Positions 8,402-16,538 of a DNA stretch of 64,000 nt are shown here, piece after piece. How positions within the stretch are numbered: the first letter of the stretch is position 1; each line of letters starts with the position of its first letter. Source of the DNA: Alphaproteobacteria bacterium (lineage in GTDB: Bacteria; Pseudomonadota; Alphaproteobacteria; Micavibrionales; Micavibrionaceae); the NCBI GenBank assembly GCA_016699735.1, contig CP065008.1:806001-870000 (forward strand). The letters run 5' to 3'. Position numbers and translations under genes: made by a program. A model generated the notes under the pieces. The model had not been told where the DNA came from, ran no database searches, and saw only the letters and a list, made by a program, of their open reading frames with translations.

Positions 8402-8830
8402 ATGGCAAAAAAAATAACAGGTTATATTAACCTGACCATCCCCGGCGGAGCGGCCAATCCGTCGCCGCCTGTAGGTCCAGCCCTCGGTCAGCAGGGCGTG
8501 AATATCATGGAATTCTGTAAGGCGTTCAACGCCCGTACGGAAAGCCAGAAAGGTGTTCCCACGCCGGTTGTCATCACCGTTTATGAGGATCGTTCATTTA
8601 CCTTCATCACCAAGACCCCGCCCGCAAGCTACTTCCTGCTGCAGGCCACCAAGCGTGAAAAGGGCTCCGGTACCCCCGGTCGTGAAGTTATTGCCCAAGT
8701 CAGAAAATCGCAGGTGCGCGAAATCGCCGAAAAGAAAATGGTCGATCTCAACGCTAACGATATCGACGCGGCGATGAAAATTATTGAAGGCTCGGCCCGT
8801 TCTATGGGCATCGAAGTCGTGGAGGGATAA
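8402..8830 (+). CDS. rplK: 50S ribosomal protein L11
   Basis: L11 (142 aa) is the stalk-base protein that contacts 23S rRNA, elongation factors and RelA. The start MAKKITGYINLTIPGGAANPSPPVGPALG differs from common forms only in small details. The proline-rich factor-contact segment and the C-terminal rRNA-binding domain (KKMVDLNANDIDAAMKIIEGSARSMGIEV) are present. It is preceded by AAGGAG and is followed by rplA after 3 bases. Confidence 0.98.
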   Translation: MAKKITGYINLTIPGGAANPSPPVGPALGQQGVNIMEFCKAFNARTESQKGVPTPVVITVYEDRSFTFITKTPPASYFLLQATKREKGSGTPGREVIAQVRKSQVREIAEKKMVDLNANDIDAAMKIIEGSARSMGIEVVEG

Positions 8831-8833
8831 GTC

Positions 8834-9559
8834 ATGGCGAAAGCAGAAAGCAAGAAGAAATCCGAAGGCAAAAAGCCGAAAAAACAGCAGGTTGTGGTCG
8901 ACCGCAATAAGTTTTACGGAATCGAGGAGGCGGTCAGCATCCTCAAGGCGGATTCGAAGAACCGTAAGTTTGATGAAACCATTGAAATTGCAATCAATCT
9001 TGCGGTTGACACGAAACACGCCGACCAGCAGGTCCGCGGGATGCTGAGCCTTCCCAACGGCACCGGCGCGAAGGTCCGCGTGGCTGTCTTCGCCAAGGAC
9101 GAAAAGGCCAAGGAAGCGAAAGCCGCTGGTGCTGATATTGTCGGCGCTGACGATCTGGCGGAGAAAATCCAGAAGGGCGAAATCGATTTCGATCGCTGTC
9201 TGGCGACCCCGGACATGATGGGTCTCGTTGGCCGTGTTGGTAAGATTCTCGGCCCGAAAGGGCTGATGCCGAACCCGAAACTGGGAACTGTGACGCCGAA
9301 TATCGGCGAAGCGGTCAAATCCATGAAGGGCGGAGCTGTTGAATTCCGTGCGGAAAAGGCAGGCATTATTCACGCCCGCGTTGGCAAAGCCTCTTTCGAC
9401 GAAGCCAAGCTGGTGGAAAACATCCGCGCCTTCTATGAGGCGATTATCCGGGCCAAACCCGCCGGAGCCAAAGGCAAATACATCAACAAGGTGTCCGTAA
9501 CATCGACCATGGGCCCGGGGATCAAGATTGATCCTGAAACCCTTCGCAAGACGGCCTAA
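8834..9559 (+). CDS. rplA: 50S ribosomal protein L1
   Basis: L1 (241 aa) forms the mobile L1 stalk and in many bacteria represses its own operon. The family signature around GRVGKILGPKGLMPNPKLGTVT is intact, and the length is normal apart from a Lys-rich N-terminus (about residues 1-20). In most bacteria rplJ-rplL would follow. Here the unit ends at a strong terminator, and a TIGR03118-like gene intervenes. Confidence 0.98.
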   Translation: MAKAESKKKSEGKKPKKQQVVVDRNKFYGIEEAVSILKADSKNRKFDETIEIAINLAVDTKHADQQVRGMLSLPNGTGAKVRVAVFAKDEKAKEAKAAGADIVGADDLAEKIQKGEIDFDRCLATPDMMGLVGRVGKILGPKGLMPNPKLGTVTPNIGEAVKSMKGGAVEFRAEKAGIIHARVGKASFDEAKLVENIRAFYEAIIRAKPAGAKGKYINKVSVTSTMGPGIKIDPETLRKTA

Positions 9560-9584
9560 GTAGCTCTCTGACGGAAAAATTTAT

Positions 9585-9620
9585 AAAGAAGCCCGGTTTT
9601 TTCCGGGCTTCTTTATTTTG
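9585..9620 (+). terminator. Strong intrinsic terminator after rplA
   Basis: A perfect 12-bp stem (AAAGAAGCCCGG at 9585-9596 with its complement at 9603-9614) has a six-T loop and is followed by ATTTTG. It isolates rplKA from the downstream secreted-protein gene and from rplJL. Confidence 0.92.
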
Positions 9621-9702
9621 GCTCTTGTCAAAGACGAAAGATGTGATTAAGAGTCATTCTCAATAAAGAGTAACTCTTACTATCATCAAGGAGCACAAGT
9701 TG

Positions 9703-10830
9703 ATGTACCGCAAAATGACCCTTTTATCCTGTGTTGCCATTACACTCTTCAGCCCGTCTCAGGCTAAGGCCGAAGGGTACATTCTGCAAAATCTGGTCGC
9801 AAACCGGCAGATTTATATGCCCGAAATCGTCGATCCGCAGATGGTCAACGCCTGGGGTCTGGCGATCCGTCCGGCGGGAGCGGGGGGTCATTTCTGGATC
9901 AATAACACCGATACAGGAACGGTCAGCCTTTATGTTGGCGATGTAGGCGGGAAAAAGCTCTTTCAGGATGATGTCAAGCGGATCACTCTGCCCGCCGCGG
10001 ACCCGAAGGCCGAGCATTCCACTCCGACGGGGCAGGTCTTTAACGGCGTCGAGACGGAGTTCGTGGTGATGACGCATGATGGCATCACCGGCCCCAGCAA
10101 GTTCATATTTTGCACCGAAGACGGCACGATCATCGGCTGGACTGAAAAAAAGAATGACGATGGAACTTTTATTCGTCCCTCTCATGGCGTGATTACCGTC
10201 GATCAATCTAAACAGGGAGCGATTTACAAAGGGATAACCGTTTCCGTCAACCGCGAAGGCGGAAACCGACTTTATGCGGTGGACTTCGCCAACAACCGCG
10301 TCGATATATTCGATTCCTCCTTTAAACCTTTGAAGATCGAAGGAGCATTCGCGCATCCAGCCGGAGTTCCCTCCGATTACGCGCCCTTCAACGTGCAGGA
10401 GCTGGGCGGCATCCTCTATATAACCTATGCCAGACTGACAAAGGAACCCGGCGAAGAAGAGCAGGGCACCGGGCTGGGCTATCTTGCGGCCTTTGACTAT
10501 GAAGGCAAGCTGATCCGCGAGTTCGAGGGCAGAAAAGATCTCGACGCCCCTTGGGGGCTGGCGATCGCACCGGCAGACTTCGGTCAGGCGTCCGGCCGTC
10601 TGCTGGCCGGCAACTTCGGCGACGGCAAGATCGTGACGTTTGATCTGGAAAGCGGCAAGCAGGAAGGCGTTTTGAAACGGCCAGATGGCAACCCGCTGGA
10701 AGTCGAGGGACTTTGGGGCATATTGTTCGGAAATGGTCAAAGCCTTGGCGATACCAACGCACTCTACTACGCCGCCGGCCCTGCCGAGGAGGCGGACGGT
10801 GTCTTCGGAAAAATCGTCTGGACACCATAA
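9703..10830 (+). CDS. Secreted TIGR03118-like beta-propeller protein
   Basis: The 375-residue product carries a Sec signal peptide (cleavage after AKA, near residue 23). The mature part resembles the TIGR03118 family: MVNAWGLAIRP, STPTGQVFN, FIFCTEDGTIIGW, YAPFNVQELGG, DAPWGLAIAPADFG and LLAGNFGDGKI, spaced as in a seven-bladed propeller. The biochemical function of this family is unknown. ATG at 9703 is used; a TTG at 9700 directly before it is possible, with AAGGAG upstream of both. The gene sits between terminators/promoters that normally do not exist between rplA and rplJ, so it is likely an insertion with its own expression. Confidence 0.85.
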   Translation: MYRKMTLLSCVAITLFSPSQAKAEGYILQNLVANRQIYMPEIVDPQMVNAWGLAIRPAGAGGHFWINNTDTGTVSLYVGDVGGKKLFQDDVKRITLPAADPKAEHSTPTGQVFNGVETEFVVMTHDGITGPSKFIFCTEDGTIIGWTEKKNDDGTFIRPSHGVITVDQSKQGAIYKGITVSVNREGGNRLYAVDFANNRVDIFDSSFKPLKIEGAFAHPAGVPSDYAPFNVQELGGILYITYARLTKEPGEEEQGTGLGYLAAFDYEGKLIREFEGRKDLDAPWGLAIAPADFGQASGRLLAGNFGDGKIVTFDLESGKQEGVLKRPDGNPLEVEGLWGILFGNGQSLGDTNALYYAAGPAEEADGVFGKIVWTP

Positions 10831-10847
10831 ATTATCTCAGAAAACGC

Positions 10848-10874
10848 TTGACGGGCAGGTTTTCCTTCTATAGA
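10848..10874 (+). promoter_or_regulatory. Predicted rplJL promoter overlapped by a 10-bp dyad
   Basis: TTGACG (10848-10853) is followed 15 bases later by TATAGA (10869-10874); with a 17-base spacer the -10 would be TAGACC. An inverted repeat (ACGGGCAGGT at 10851-10860, ACCTGCCCGT at 10874-10883) spans the promoter. It could be an operator, or a hairpin ending the upstream gene, although no T run follows it. Confidence 0.5.
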
Positions 10875-10972
10875 CCTGCCCGTAGTTTACAAAAACCTGT
10901 CAGGGACTGCAGGGGCTATAGCTTAAAAAGCCTGCACAGATAGGAAGAATAAAAAGCCAAGCCTAAGATCAA

Positions 10973-11033
10973 GGCCGCTTTTCTTCTTTCAGACTGATCC
11001 CCGCAGGCGGCCAAAAGGCCGCTTTAGTTTTTT
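10973..11033 (+). promoter_or_regulatory. Attenuator-like leader of rplJL
   Basis: The stem GCGGCC-AAAA-GGCCGC (11007-11022) followed by TTTAGTTTTTT has the form of an intrinsic terminator. It lies about 30 bases before rplJ and downstream of the predicted promoter. A second copy of GGCCGC at 10973-10978 could pair with the same GCGGCC strand and prevent terminator formation. This is the classic arrangement of mutually exclusive hairpins. Regulation by L10-L12 binding, the usual control of this operon, is inferred, not shown. Confidence 0.6.
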
Positions 11034-11065
11034 GGGAATTTAACTTTGATCGTGGAGACAAAGCC

Positions 11066-11584
11066 ATGGGCATGAGCCGGGCAGAAAAAAACGAGGAAAT
11101 CGTGGCGCTGAACCAGCGTTTTAACGAGGAAGAGCTTGTGGTCGTCACCCAGTATTCCGGTCTGACCGTTAAGGAGCTCACCGACCTGCGGAACGAACTC
11201 CGCAAGAACGGTGCAAAATTCAAGGTTATTAAAAACCGCCTCGCACAGCGCGCCCTGAAAGGGACGAAGTTCGAGAAGCTGGAAGATATGTTCGCCGGCC
11301 CGACCGGCATCGCCACCTCAAAAGACCCTGTGGCCGCCGCGAAAGTAACATTTGAATTCGCCAAGAAAAACCAGAAGCTGATTATCGTTGGCGCGGGCAT
11401 GGGCGAAACGGTTCTCGATCCCAAGGGCGTGGAAGCGCTGGCCAAACTGCCGAGCCTTGACGAAATCCGCTCCAGGCTGGTGGGTCTTCTGGTGGCGGCC
11501 CCGACCAAGCTGGCGGGAGTTCTGCAGGCTCCGGCCCGCGATCTGGTGGGCGTAACTAAGGCTTACGGCGAGAAACAAGGTTAG
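11066..11584 (+). CDS. rplJ: 50S ribosomal protein L10
   Basis: L10 (172 aa) anchors the L7/L12 stalk to the ribosome and, with L12, usually autoregulates this operon. The start MGMSRAEKNEEIVALNQ, the conserved GLTVKELTDLRNELRKNGAKFKVIKN block and the C-terminal L12-binding helix are present. The first ATG is chosen because GGAGA is placed seven bases upstream; the ATG two codons later would be too far away. It has its own promoter and leader. Confidence 0.97.
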   Translation: MGMSRAEKNEEIVALNQRFNEEELVVVTQYSGLTVKELTDLRNELRKNGAKFKVIKNRLAQRALKGTKFEKLEDMFAGPTGIATSKDPVAAAKVTFEFAKKNQKLIIVGAGMGETVLDPKGVEALAKLPSLDEIRSRLVGLLVAAPTKLAGVLQAPARDLVGVTKAYGEKQG

Positions 11585-11634
11585 TTTTTTAATTTTCAGA
11601 GAAATGATCAAGTTTAAATTCTAAGGAGGAAAAA

Positions 11635-12012
11635 ATGGCTGCTGATCTGAATAAAATTGTTGAACAACTCTCGACCCTGACGGTTCTGGAGGCTGCGGAA
11701 CTATCCAAGCTTCTCGAAGACAAATGGGGCGTAACCGCGGCTGCGGCTGCTCCTGTCATGATGGCAGCGGCTGGTCCGGGTGCGGCTCCTGTCGAAGAGA
11801 AGGACAGCTTCAATGTCGTTCTCGTTGACGGCGGCGCAAACAAGATCAATGTGATCAAGGAAGTCCGCGCAATCACCAGCCTCGGCCTGAAAGAAGCCAA
11901 GGATCTGGTCGAAGCGGGCGGCAAGACCGTTAAGGAAGGCGTCAAGAAGCCCGAGGCCGAGGAAATCAAGAAGAAACTCGAAGCCGCCGGCGCCAAAGTC
12001 GAGCTGAAATAA
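11635..12012 (+). CDS. rplL: 50S ribosomal protein L7/L12
   Basis: This 125-residue acidic stalk protein recruits translation GTPases. The N-terminal dimerisation domain, an Ala/Gly/Pro-rich hinge (AAAAAPVMMAAAGPGAAP) and the C-terminal factor-binding domain (KINVIKEVRAITSLGLKEAKDLVE) are all present. The ribosome site AAGGAGG is strong, as expected for the multi-copy stalk protein. It follows rplJ by 50 bases. Confidence 0.98.
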   Translation: MAADLNKIVEQLSTLTVLEAAELSKLLEDKWGVTAAAAAPVMMAAAGPGAAPVEEKDSFNVVLVDGGANKINVIKEVRAITSLGLKEAKDLVEAGGKTVKEGVKKPEAEEIKKKLEAAGAKVELK

Positions 12013-12030
12013 TCTTCGCCTGAAACATCA

Positions 12031-12068
12031 AGCATTTCCCGCATGACTTTAAGGGTGTGGGAAATGCT
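12031..12068 (+). promoter_or_regulatory. Long hairpin in the rplL-rpoB spacer
   Basis: A perfect 10-bp stem (AGCATTTCCC at 12031-12040, GGGAAATGCT at 12059-12068) closes an 18-base loop just after rplL. No T run follows, so it is not a simple terminator. An RNA processing site, comparable in position to the RNase III site known in the E. coli rplL-rpoB spacer, is a reasonable guess. Confidence 0.55.
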
Positions 12069-12195
12069 AATATTTCATGGAATGAAGGTTGACAAACAGC
12101 AAAACGATGGTCCATATAGCTTACAAAATTTCTGAGACAGACGTGAAACCCGTACCCGTAACGGATGCCGCTTTGCGGAAAAACTAGGGATTTGA

Positions 12196-12240
12196 ACCTG
12201 TTACCCTGATGTTGAAGGGGCAACAGGTTGTTTTTGTTTG
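12196..12240 (+). terminator. Terminator-like hairpin (partial attenuator) before rpoB
   Basis: The stem AACCTGTT (12196-12203) / AACAGGTT (12223-12230), with inner CCC/GGG pairing, is followed by GTTTTTGTTTG. It lies 40 bases before rpoB in an otherwise co-directional unit. It could lower rpoB transcription relative to rplL, as the known attenuator of enterobacteria does. No separate rpoB promoter was recognised in the 269-base gap. Confidence 0.55.
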
Positions 12241-12281
12241 CTTGATTAGCAACTTTTGGAATTTTTAAAAGGTGAGAAGAA

Positions 12282-15200
12282 ATGAGCGCAGCCAAGACCT
12301 CAAGAGCAGTAACGCAGGCCAACGATATCAGCAGCTTTACCGGCCGCAAGAGGATCCGGCGCAATTTCGGACGCATCCGCGAAGTCGCCCAGATGCCCAA
12401 CCTCATCGAGGTGCAGCGCAATTCCTACGAACTGTTCCTTCAAAAGGACGTTCGCGCCGAAGACCGAGAAATGCGTGGCCTTCAGGAGGTTTTCTCCTCC
12501 GTCTTCCCGATTAAGGATTTCAGCGACCGTGCGGAAATTGATTTCGTAAAATTCGAATTCGAAGATCCCAAATACGATGTGGATGAGTGTCAGCAGCGGG
12601 GGATGACTTACGCCGCACCACTGCGCGTGACCTTGCGCCTCTCGGTCTTTGATGTGGATCCTGATTCGGGGCTCCGTTCGATTCGGGACATCAAGGAGCA
12701 GGACGTCTATATGGTCGATATGCCCCAGATGACCAATAACGGAACCTTCGTCGTGAACGGCACGGAGCGGGTTATCGTCTCCCAGATGCACCGTTCCCCA
12801 GGCGTCTTCTTCGACCATGACAACGGCAAGACCCACGTTTCCGGTAAATACCTCTTCTCGGCTCGTGTCATCCCCTACCGCGGCTCATGGCTCGATTTCG
12901 AATTCGATGCCAAGGACATCATGTTTGTCCGTATCGACCGTCGCCGCAAGCTGCCATTAACCACTCTGCTACGCTGTCTGCACAGCGCGGAAACCGAAAA
13001 ACTCCGCAAGAAAGCCGAAGACAAGGGCGAAGATATCGACCCGCTGCTAGTCCAGGGAATGTCAAACGAGGAAATCCTGAAGACATTCTACGATGTGATT
13101 GTCTACGAACAGGACAAAAAGGGCTGGCGCACGGCTTTCAACCCGGACAGGGTGCGTGGGATCAAGCTGAATTACGATCTGATAAACGCGAAAACCGGAC
13201 GCACTGTTGCCAAGGCCGGGGAAAAGATCACTGCACGAGCGGCCAAAAAATTGGCCGAGGCTGGATTGGAGGAAGTCCGCGTCGAGAGCGAAAACCTCGT
13301 CGGCAACTTCCTCGCCGTTGATATCTTTGACCAAAAAACCGGACTGGTTCTTTTCGAGGCCGGCCATGAAATCGCGCAGGAAGATTTTGCCAAACTTGAG
13401 GAACTGGGCGTCAGCGAAATTCCTGTTCTGTCCATCGACTTCCTCAATGTTGGACCCTATATCCGCAATACACTGCTGGCTGACAAGTGCGACACCCGTG
13501 AAGCAGCGCTGGTGGATATCTACCGCGTTATGCGACCCGGCGAACCCCCGACAGTGGAATCCGCCGAGGCGCTCTTCCAATCGCTCTTTTTCGATGCCGA
13601 GCGCTACGACCTGTCCTCTGTGGGTCGGGTCAAAATGAACGCCCGTCTCGACCTAGAGGCAGACGATCAGTTCCGCGTTCTGAGTAAGGCCGACATTCTG
13701 GCGATCGTGAAATACCTCCATGGCCTGAAAGATGGCCGCGGCGAGGTGGACGATATCGACAACCTCGGAAACCGCCGGGTCCGCTCGGTCGGCGAACTCA
13801 TGGAAAATCAGATGCGTATCGGCCTTCTCCGCATGGAACGGGCGATCCGCGAACGGATGTCCTCCGTGGATATCGATACCTATATGCCCCACGACCTGAT
13901 CAACTCGAAGCCAGCCCAGGCCGCCGTGCGCGAGTTCTTCGGCTCCTCGCAGCTCTCCCAGTTTATGGACCAGACCAACCCGCTCTCGGAAATCACGCAC
14001 AAGCGCCGCCTCTCGGCCCTTGGCCCCGGCGGTCTGACCCGCGAGCGCGCCGGCTTCGAAGTCCGCGACGTACACCCGACCCATTACGGTCGGATATGTC
14101 CGATCGAAACGCCCGAAGGCCCGAATATTGGTCTGATTAATTCGCTGGCCACCTTTGCCCGCGTGAATAAATACGGCTTCATCGAAAGCCCTTACCGCAA
14201 AGTCTCAAAGGGCAAAGTGACCGATGAAGTCGTCTATATGTCCGCGATGGAAGAGGCCAAATACGTGATCGCGCAGGCGAATTCCGTACTCGATAAGTCG
14301 GGCAAGTTCGAAAGCGAACTCGTCTCCTGCCGTCAGGCCGGCGAGAACATCATGTCCCAGCCCGAAACGATCGAATATATTGACGTTTCGCCCAAGCAGA
14401 TCGTCTCTGTCGCGGCCTCGTTGATCCCGTTCCTTGAGAATGACGACGCGAACCGCGCCCTCATGGGATCGAACATGATGCGTCAGGCCGTTCCGCTGCT
14501 GCGCTCGGCCGCCCCGATCGTCGGCACAGGCATGGAAGCAACGGTAGCGCGGGATTCCGGCGCCGCCGTCTCTGCCCGTCGCGCCGGCATCGTGACCAAG
14601 GTGGACGCGACCCGGATCGTCGTTCAGGCCACCGAGTTTGAAAAGGCCGATGATCCAGTCGTGGACATCTACAAACTCTCCAAATTCCAGCGTTCCAACC
14701 AGAACACCTGCATCAACCAGCGCCCGCTCGTAAAAGTCGGAGATGAGGTCAAGGCGGGCGATATCGTGGCGGACGGTCCTTCGACCGACCTCGGCGAACT
14801 CGCTCTGGGCCGCAACGTCCTTGTGGCGTTCATGCCTTGGAACGGCTACAATTTCGAGGACTCCATCCTCATCTCCGAACGCATCGTCAGCGATGACGTC
14901 TTCACCTCGATCCATATCGAGGAATTTGAGGTCATGGCCCGCGACACCAAGCTGGGAACCGAAGAAATCACCCGCGACATCCCCAACGTCGGCGAAGAGG
15001 CGCTCAAGCACCTTGACGAGGCGGGAATCGTGCACATCGGCGCCGAAGTCGCCCCCGGCGATATTCTGGTCGGTAAGGTCACACCCAAGGGCGAAAGCCC
15101 GATGACGCCCGAGGAAAAACTCCTGCGCGCCATCTTCGGTGAGAAGGCCGCGGACGTGAAGGATACCTCCCTGCGCCTGCCGCCCGGAGCCATCGGAACG

Positions 15201-16514
15201 ATTGTCGAAGTCCGCGTCTTCAACCGCCGCGGCGTCGATAAGGATGCTCGAGCGCTTTCTATCGAGCAAGCCGAAATCGAGCGTCTGGCCAAAGACCGCG
15301 ATGACGAGCGCCGCATCCTCGAAGATGGCTTCTACGGTCGTCTGGAACAAATGCTGGTCGGGCAGAAACTGGCCTCGGCTCCCAAGGAAGCCAAGCTGAA
15401 AAAAGGCGAATCGATCAAGAAAGCCGATCTCGCGGAAATCAAGCGCGGCCTCTGGCGTCTTGTCTCTGTCGAAAGCGAGAAGCGCATGGCCGAAATAGAG
15501 GCTATGACCAAAACCTTCGATGCCGCCGTCGATGATCTCAAGAAACGCTTCGAAAACAAGGTCGAAAAACTCCAGCGCGGCGATGAACTGCCTCCTGGTG
15601 TGATGAAAATGGTCAAAGTCTTCGTGGCTGTAAAACGCAAGATGCAGCCCGGCGACAAGATGGCGGGACGTCACGGCAATAAGGGTGTGGTCTCCAAGAT
15701 CATGCCGGCCGAGGATATGCCCTATCTGGATGACGGAACGCCTGTTGACCTCGTTCTGAACCCTCTGGGCGTACCCTCGCGGATGAACGTGGGACAGATT
15801 CTCGAAACCCATCTGGGTTGGGCGTCCGCAAGCCTCGGCAAGCAGATCGGCCAGATTATCGCGGCCTTCGAAAACGCCAAAAAGCCGACCGAGCAGGAAA
15901 TGAAAGACCTGCACGGCAAGCTCAAGGACGTTTACGGCGAACGCGAGTTCAAGGATCGTGTCAGCCAGCTTGAACAGGGCGACCTGATCGAGATGTGCAA
16001 GAACGTCAGCGTCGGTGTGCCGATGGCCACCCCCGTCTTCGACGGCGCACATGAACAGGACATCACCGAGTTGCTGCAGAAGGCCGGCCTCGACCGCTCC
16101 GGTCAGGTCCGCCTGATCGACGGCCGCACAGGCGAATATTTCCACCGCCCGGTCACCGTCGGCTACATGTACATGCTCAAGCTCCATCACCTTGTGGACG
16201 ATAAGATTCACGCCCGTTCCATCGGGCCGTACTCTCTCGTCACGCAGCAGCCTCTGGGCGGTAAGGCCCAGTTCGGTGGCCAGCGCTTCGGGGAAATGGA
16301 AGTCTGGGCGCTTCAGGCCTACGGTGCCGCCTATACGCTGCAGGAGATGCTCACCGTCAAGTCCGACGACGTGGCGGGCCGCTCCAAGGTCTACGAGGCG
16401 ATTGTGCGCGGTGAAGACAACTTCGAAATCGGAATCCCCGAATCCTTCAACGTCCTGACCAAGGAACTGAAGGCTCTGGGCCTGAATGTCGATATGAAGC
16501 AAACCGCTAAGTAA
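12282..16514 (+). CDS. rpoB: DNA-directed RNA polymerase subunit beta
   Basis: The beta subunit (1410 aa) forms half of the RNA polymerase active-centre cleft. Clear landmarks are the rifampicin region (FFGSSQLSQFMDQTNPLSE, then THKRRLSALGPGGL), KMAGRHGNKGVVSKI near the catalytic site, and the C-terminal block GGKAQFGGQRFGEMEVWALQAYGAAYTLQEML. The rifampicin pocket looks wild type. The length is slightly above the usual alphaproteobacterial size. The gene is followed after 24 bases by a SIMPL-domain gene, not by rpoC. Confidence 0.98.
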   Translation: MSAAKTSRAVTQANDISSFTGRKRIRRNFGRIREVAQMPNLIEVQRNSYELFLQKDVRAEDREMRGLQEVFSSVFPIKDFSDRAEIDFVKFEFEDPKYDVDECQQRGMTYAAPLRVTLRLSVFDVDPDSGLRSIRDIKEQDVYMVDMPQMTNNGTFVVNGTERVIVSQMHRSPGVFFDHDNGKTHVSGKYLFSARVIPYRGSWLDFEFDAKDIMFVRIDRRRKLPLTTLLRCLHSAETEKLRKKAEDKGEDIDPLLVQGMSNEEILKTFYDVIVYEQDKKGWRTAFNPDRVRGIKLNYDLINAKTGRTVAKAGEKITARAAKKLAEAGLEEVRVESENLVGNFLAVDIFDQKTGLVLFEAGHEIAQEDFAKLEELGVSEIPVLSIDFLNVGPYIRNTLLADKCDTREAALVDIYRVMRPGEPPTVESAEALFQSLFFDAERYDLSSVGRVKMNARLDLEADDQFRVLSKADILAIVKYLHGLKDGRGEVDDIDNLGNRRVRSVGELMENQMRIGLLRMERAIRERMSSVDIDTYMPHDLINSKPAQAAVREFFGSSQLSQFMDQTNPLSEITHKRRLSALGPGGLTRERAGFEVRDVHPTHYGRICPIETPEGPNIGLINSLATFARVNKYGFIESPYRKVSKGKVTDEVVYMSAMEEAKYVIAQANSVLDKSGKFESELVSCRQAGENIMSQPETIEYIDVSPKQIVSVAASLIPFLENDDANRALMGSNMMRQAVPLLRSAAPIVGTGMEATVARDSGAAVSARRAGIVTKVDATRIVVQATEFEKADDPVVDIYKLSKFQRSNQNTCINQRPLVKVGDEVKAGDIVADGPSTDLGELALGRNVLVAFMPWNGYNFEDSILISERIVSDDVFTSIHIEEFEVMARDTKLGTEEITRDIPNVGEEALKHLDEAGIVHIGAEVAPGDILVGKVTPKGESPMTPEEKLLRAIFGEKAADVKDTSLRLPPGAIGTIVEVRVFNRRGVDKDARALSIEQAEIERLAKDRDDERRILEDGFYGRLEQMLVGQKLASAPKEAKLKKGESIKKADLAEIKRGLWRLVSVESEKRMAEIEAMTKTFDAAVDDLKKRFENKVEKLQRGDELPPGVMKMVKVFVAVKRKMQPGDKMAGRHGNKGVVSKIMPAEDMPYLDDGTPVDLVLNPLGVPSRMNVGQILETHLGWASASLGKQIGQIIAAFENAKKPTEQEMKDLHGKLKDVYGEREFKDRVSQLEQGDLIEMCKNVSVGVPMATPVFDGAHEQDITELLQKAGLDRSGQVRLIDGRTGEYFHRPVTVGYMYMLKLHHLVDDKIHARSIGPYSLVTQQPLGGKAQFGGQRFGEMEVWALQAYGAAYTLQEMLTVKSDDVAGRSKVYEAIVRGEDNFEIGIPESFNVLTKELKALGLNVDMKQTAK

Positions 16515-16538
16515 GGGTAAGGGCGGACGGAAAGACTG

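Noticed and set aside
9724..10740. Minus-strand frame of 338 codons opposite the TIGR03118-like gene
   Set aside because: The plus-strand product has a signal peptide and family motifs; the opposite frame has neither.
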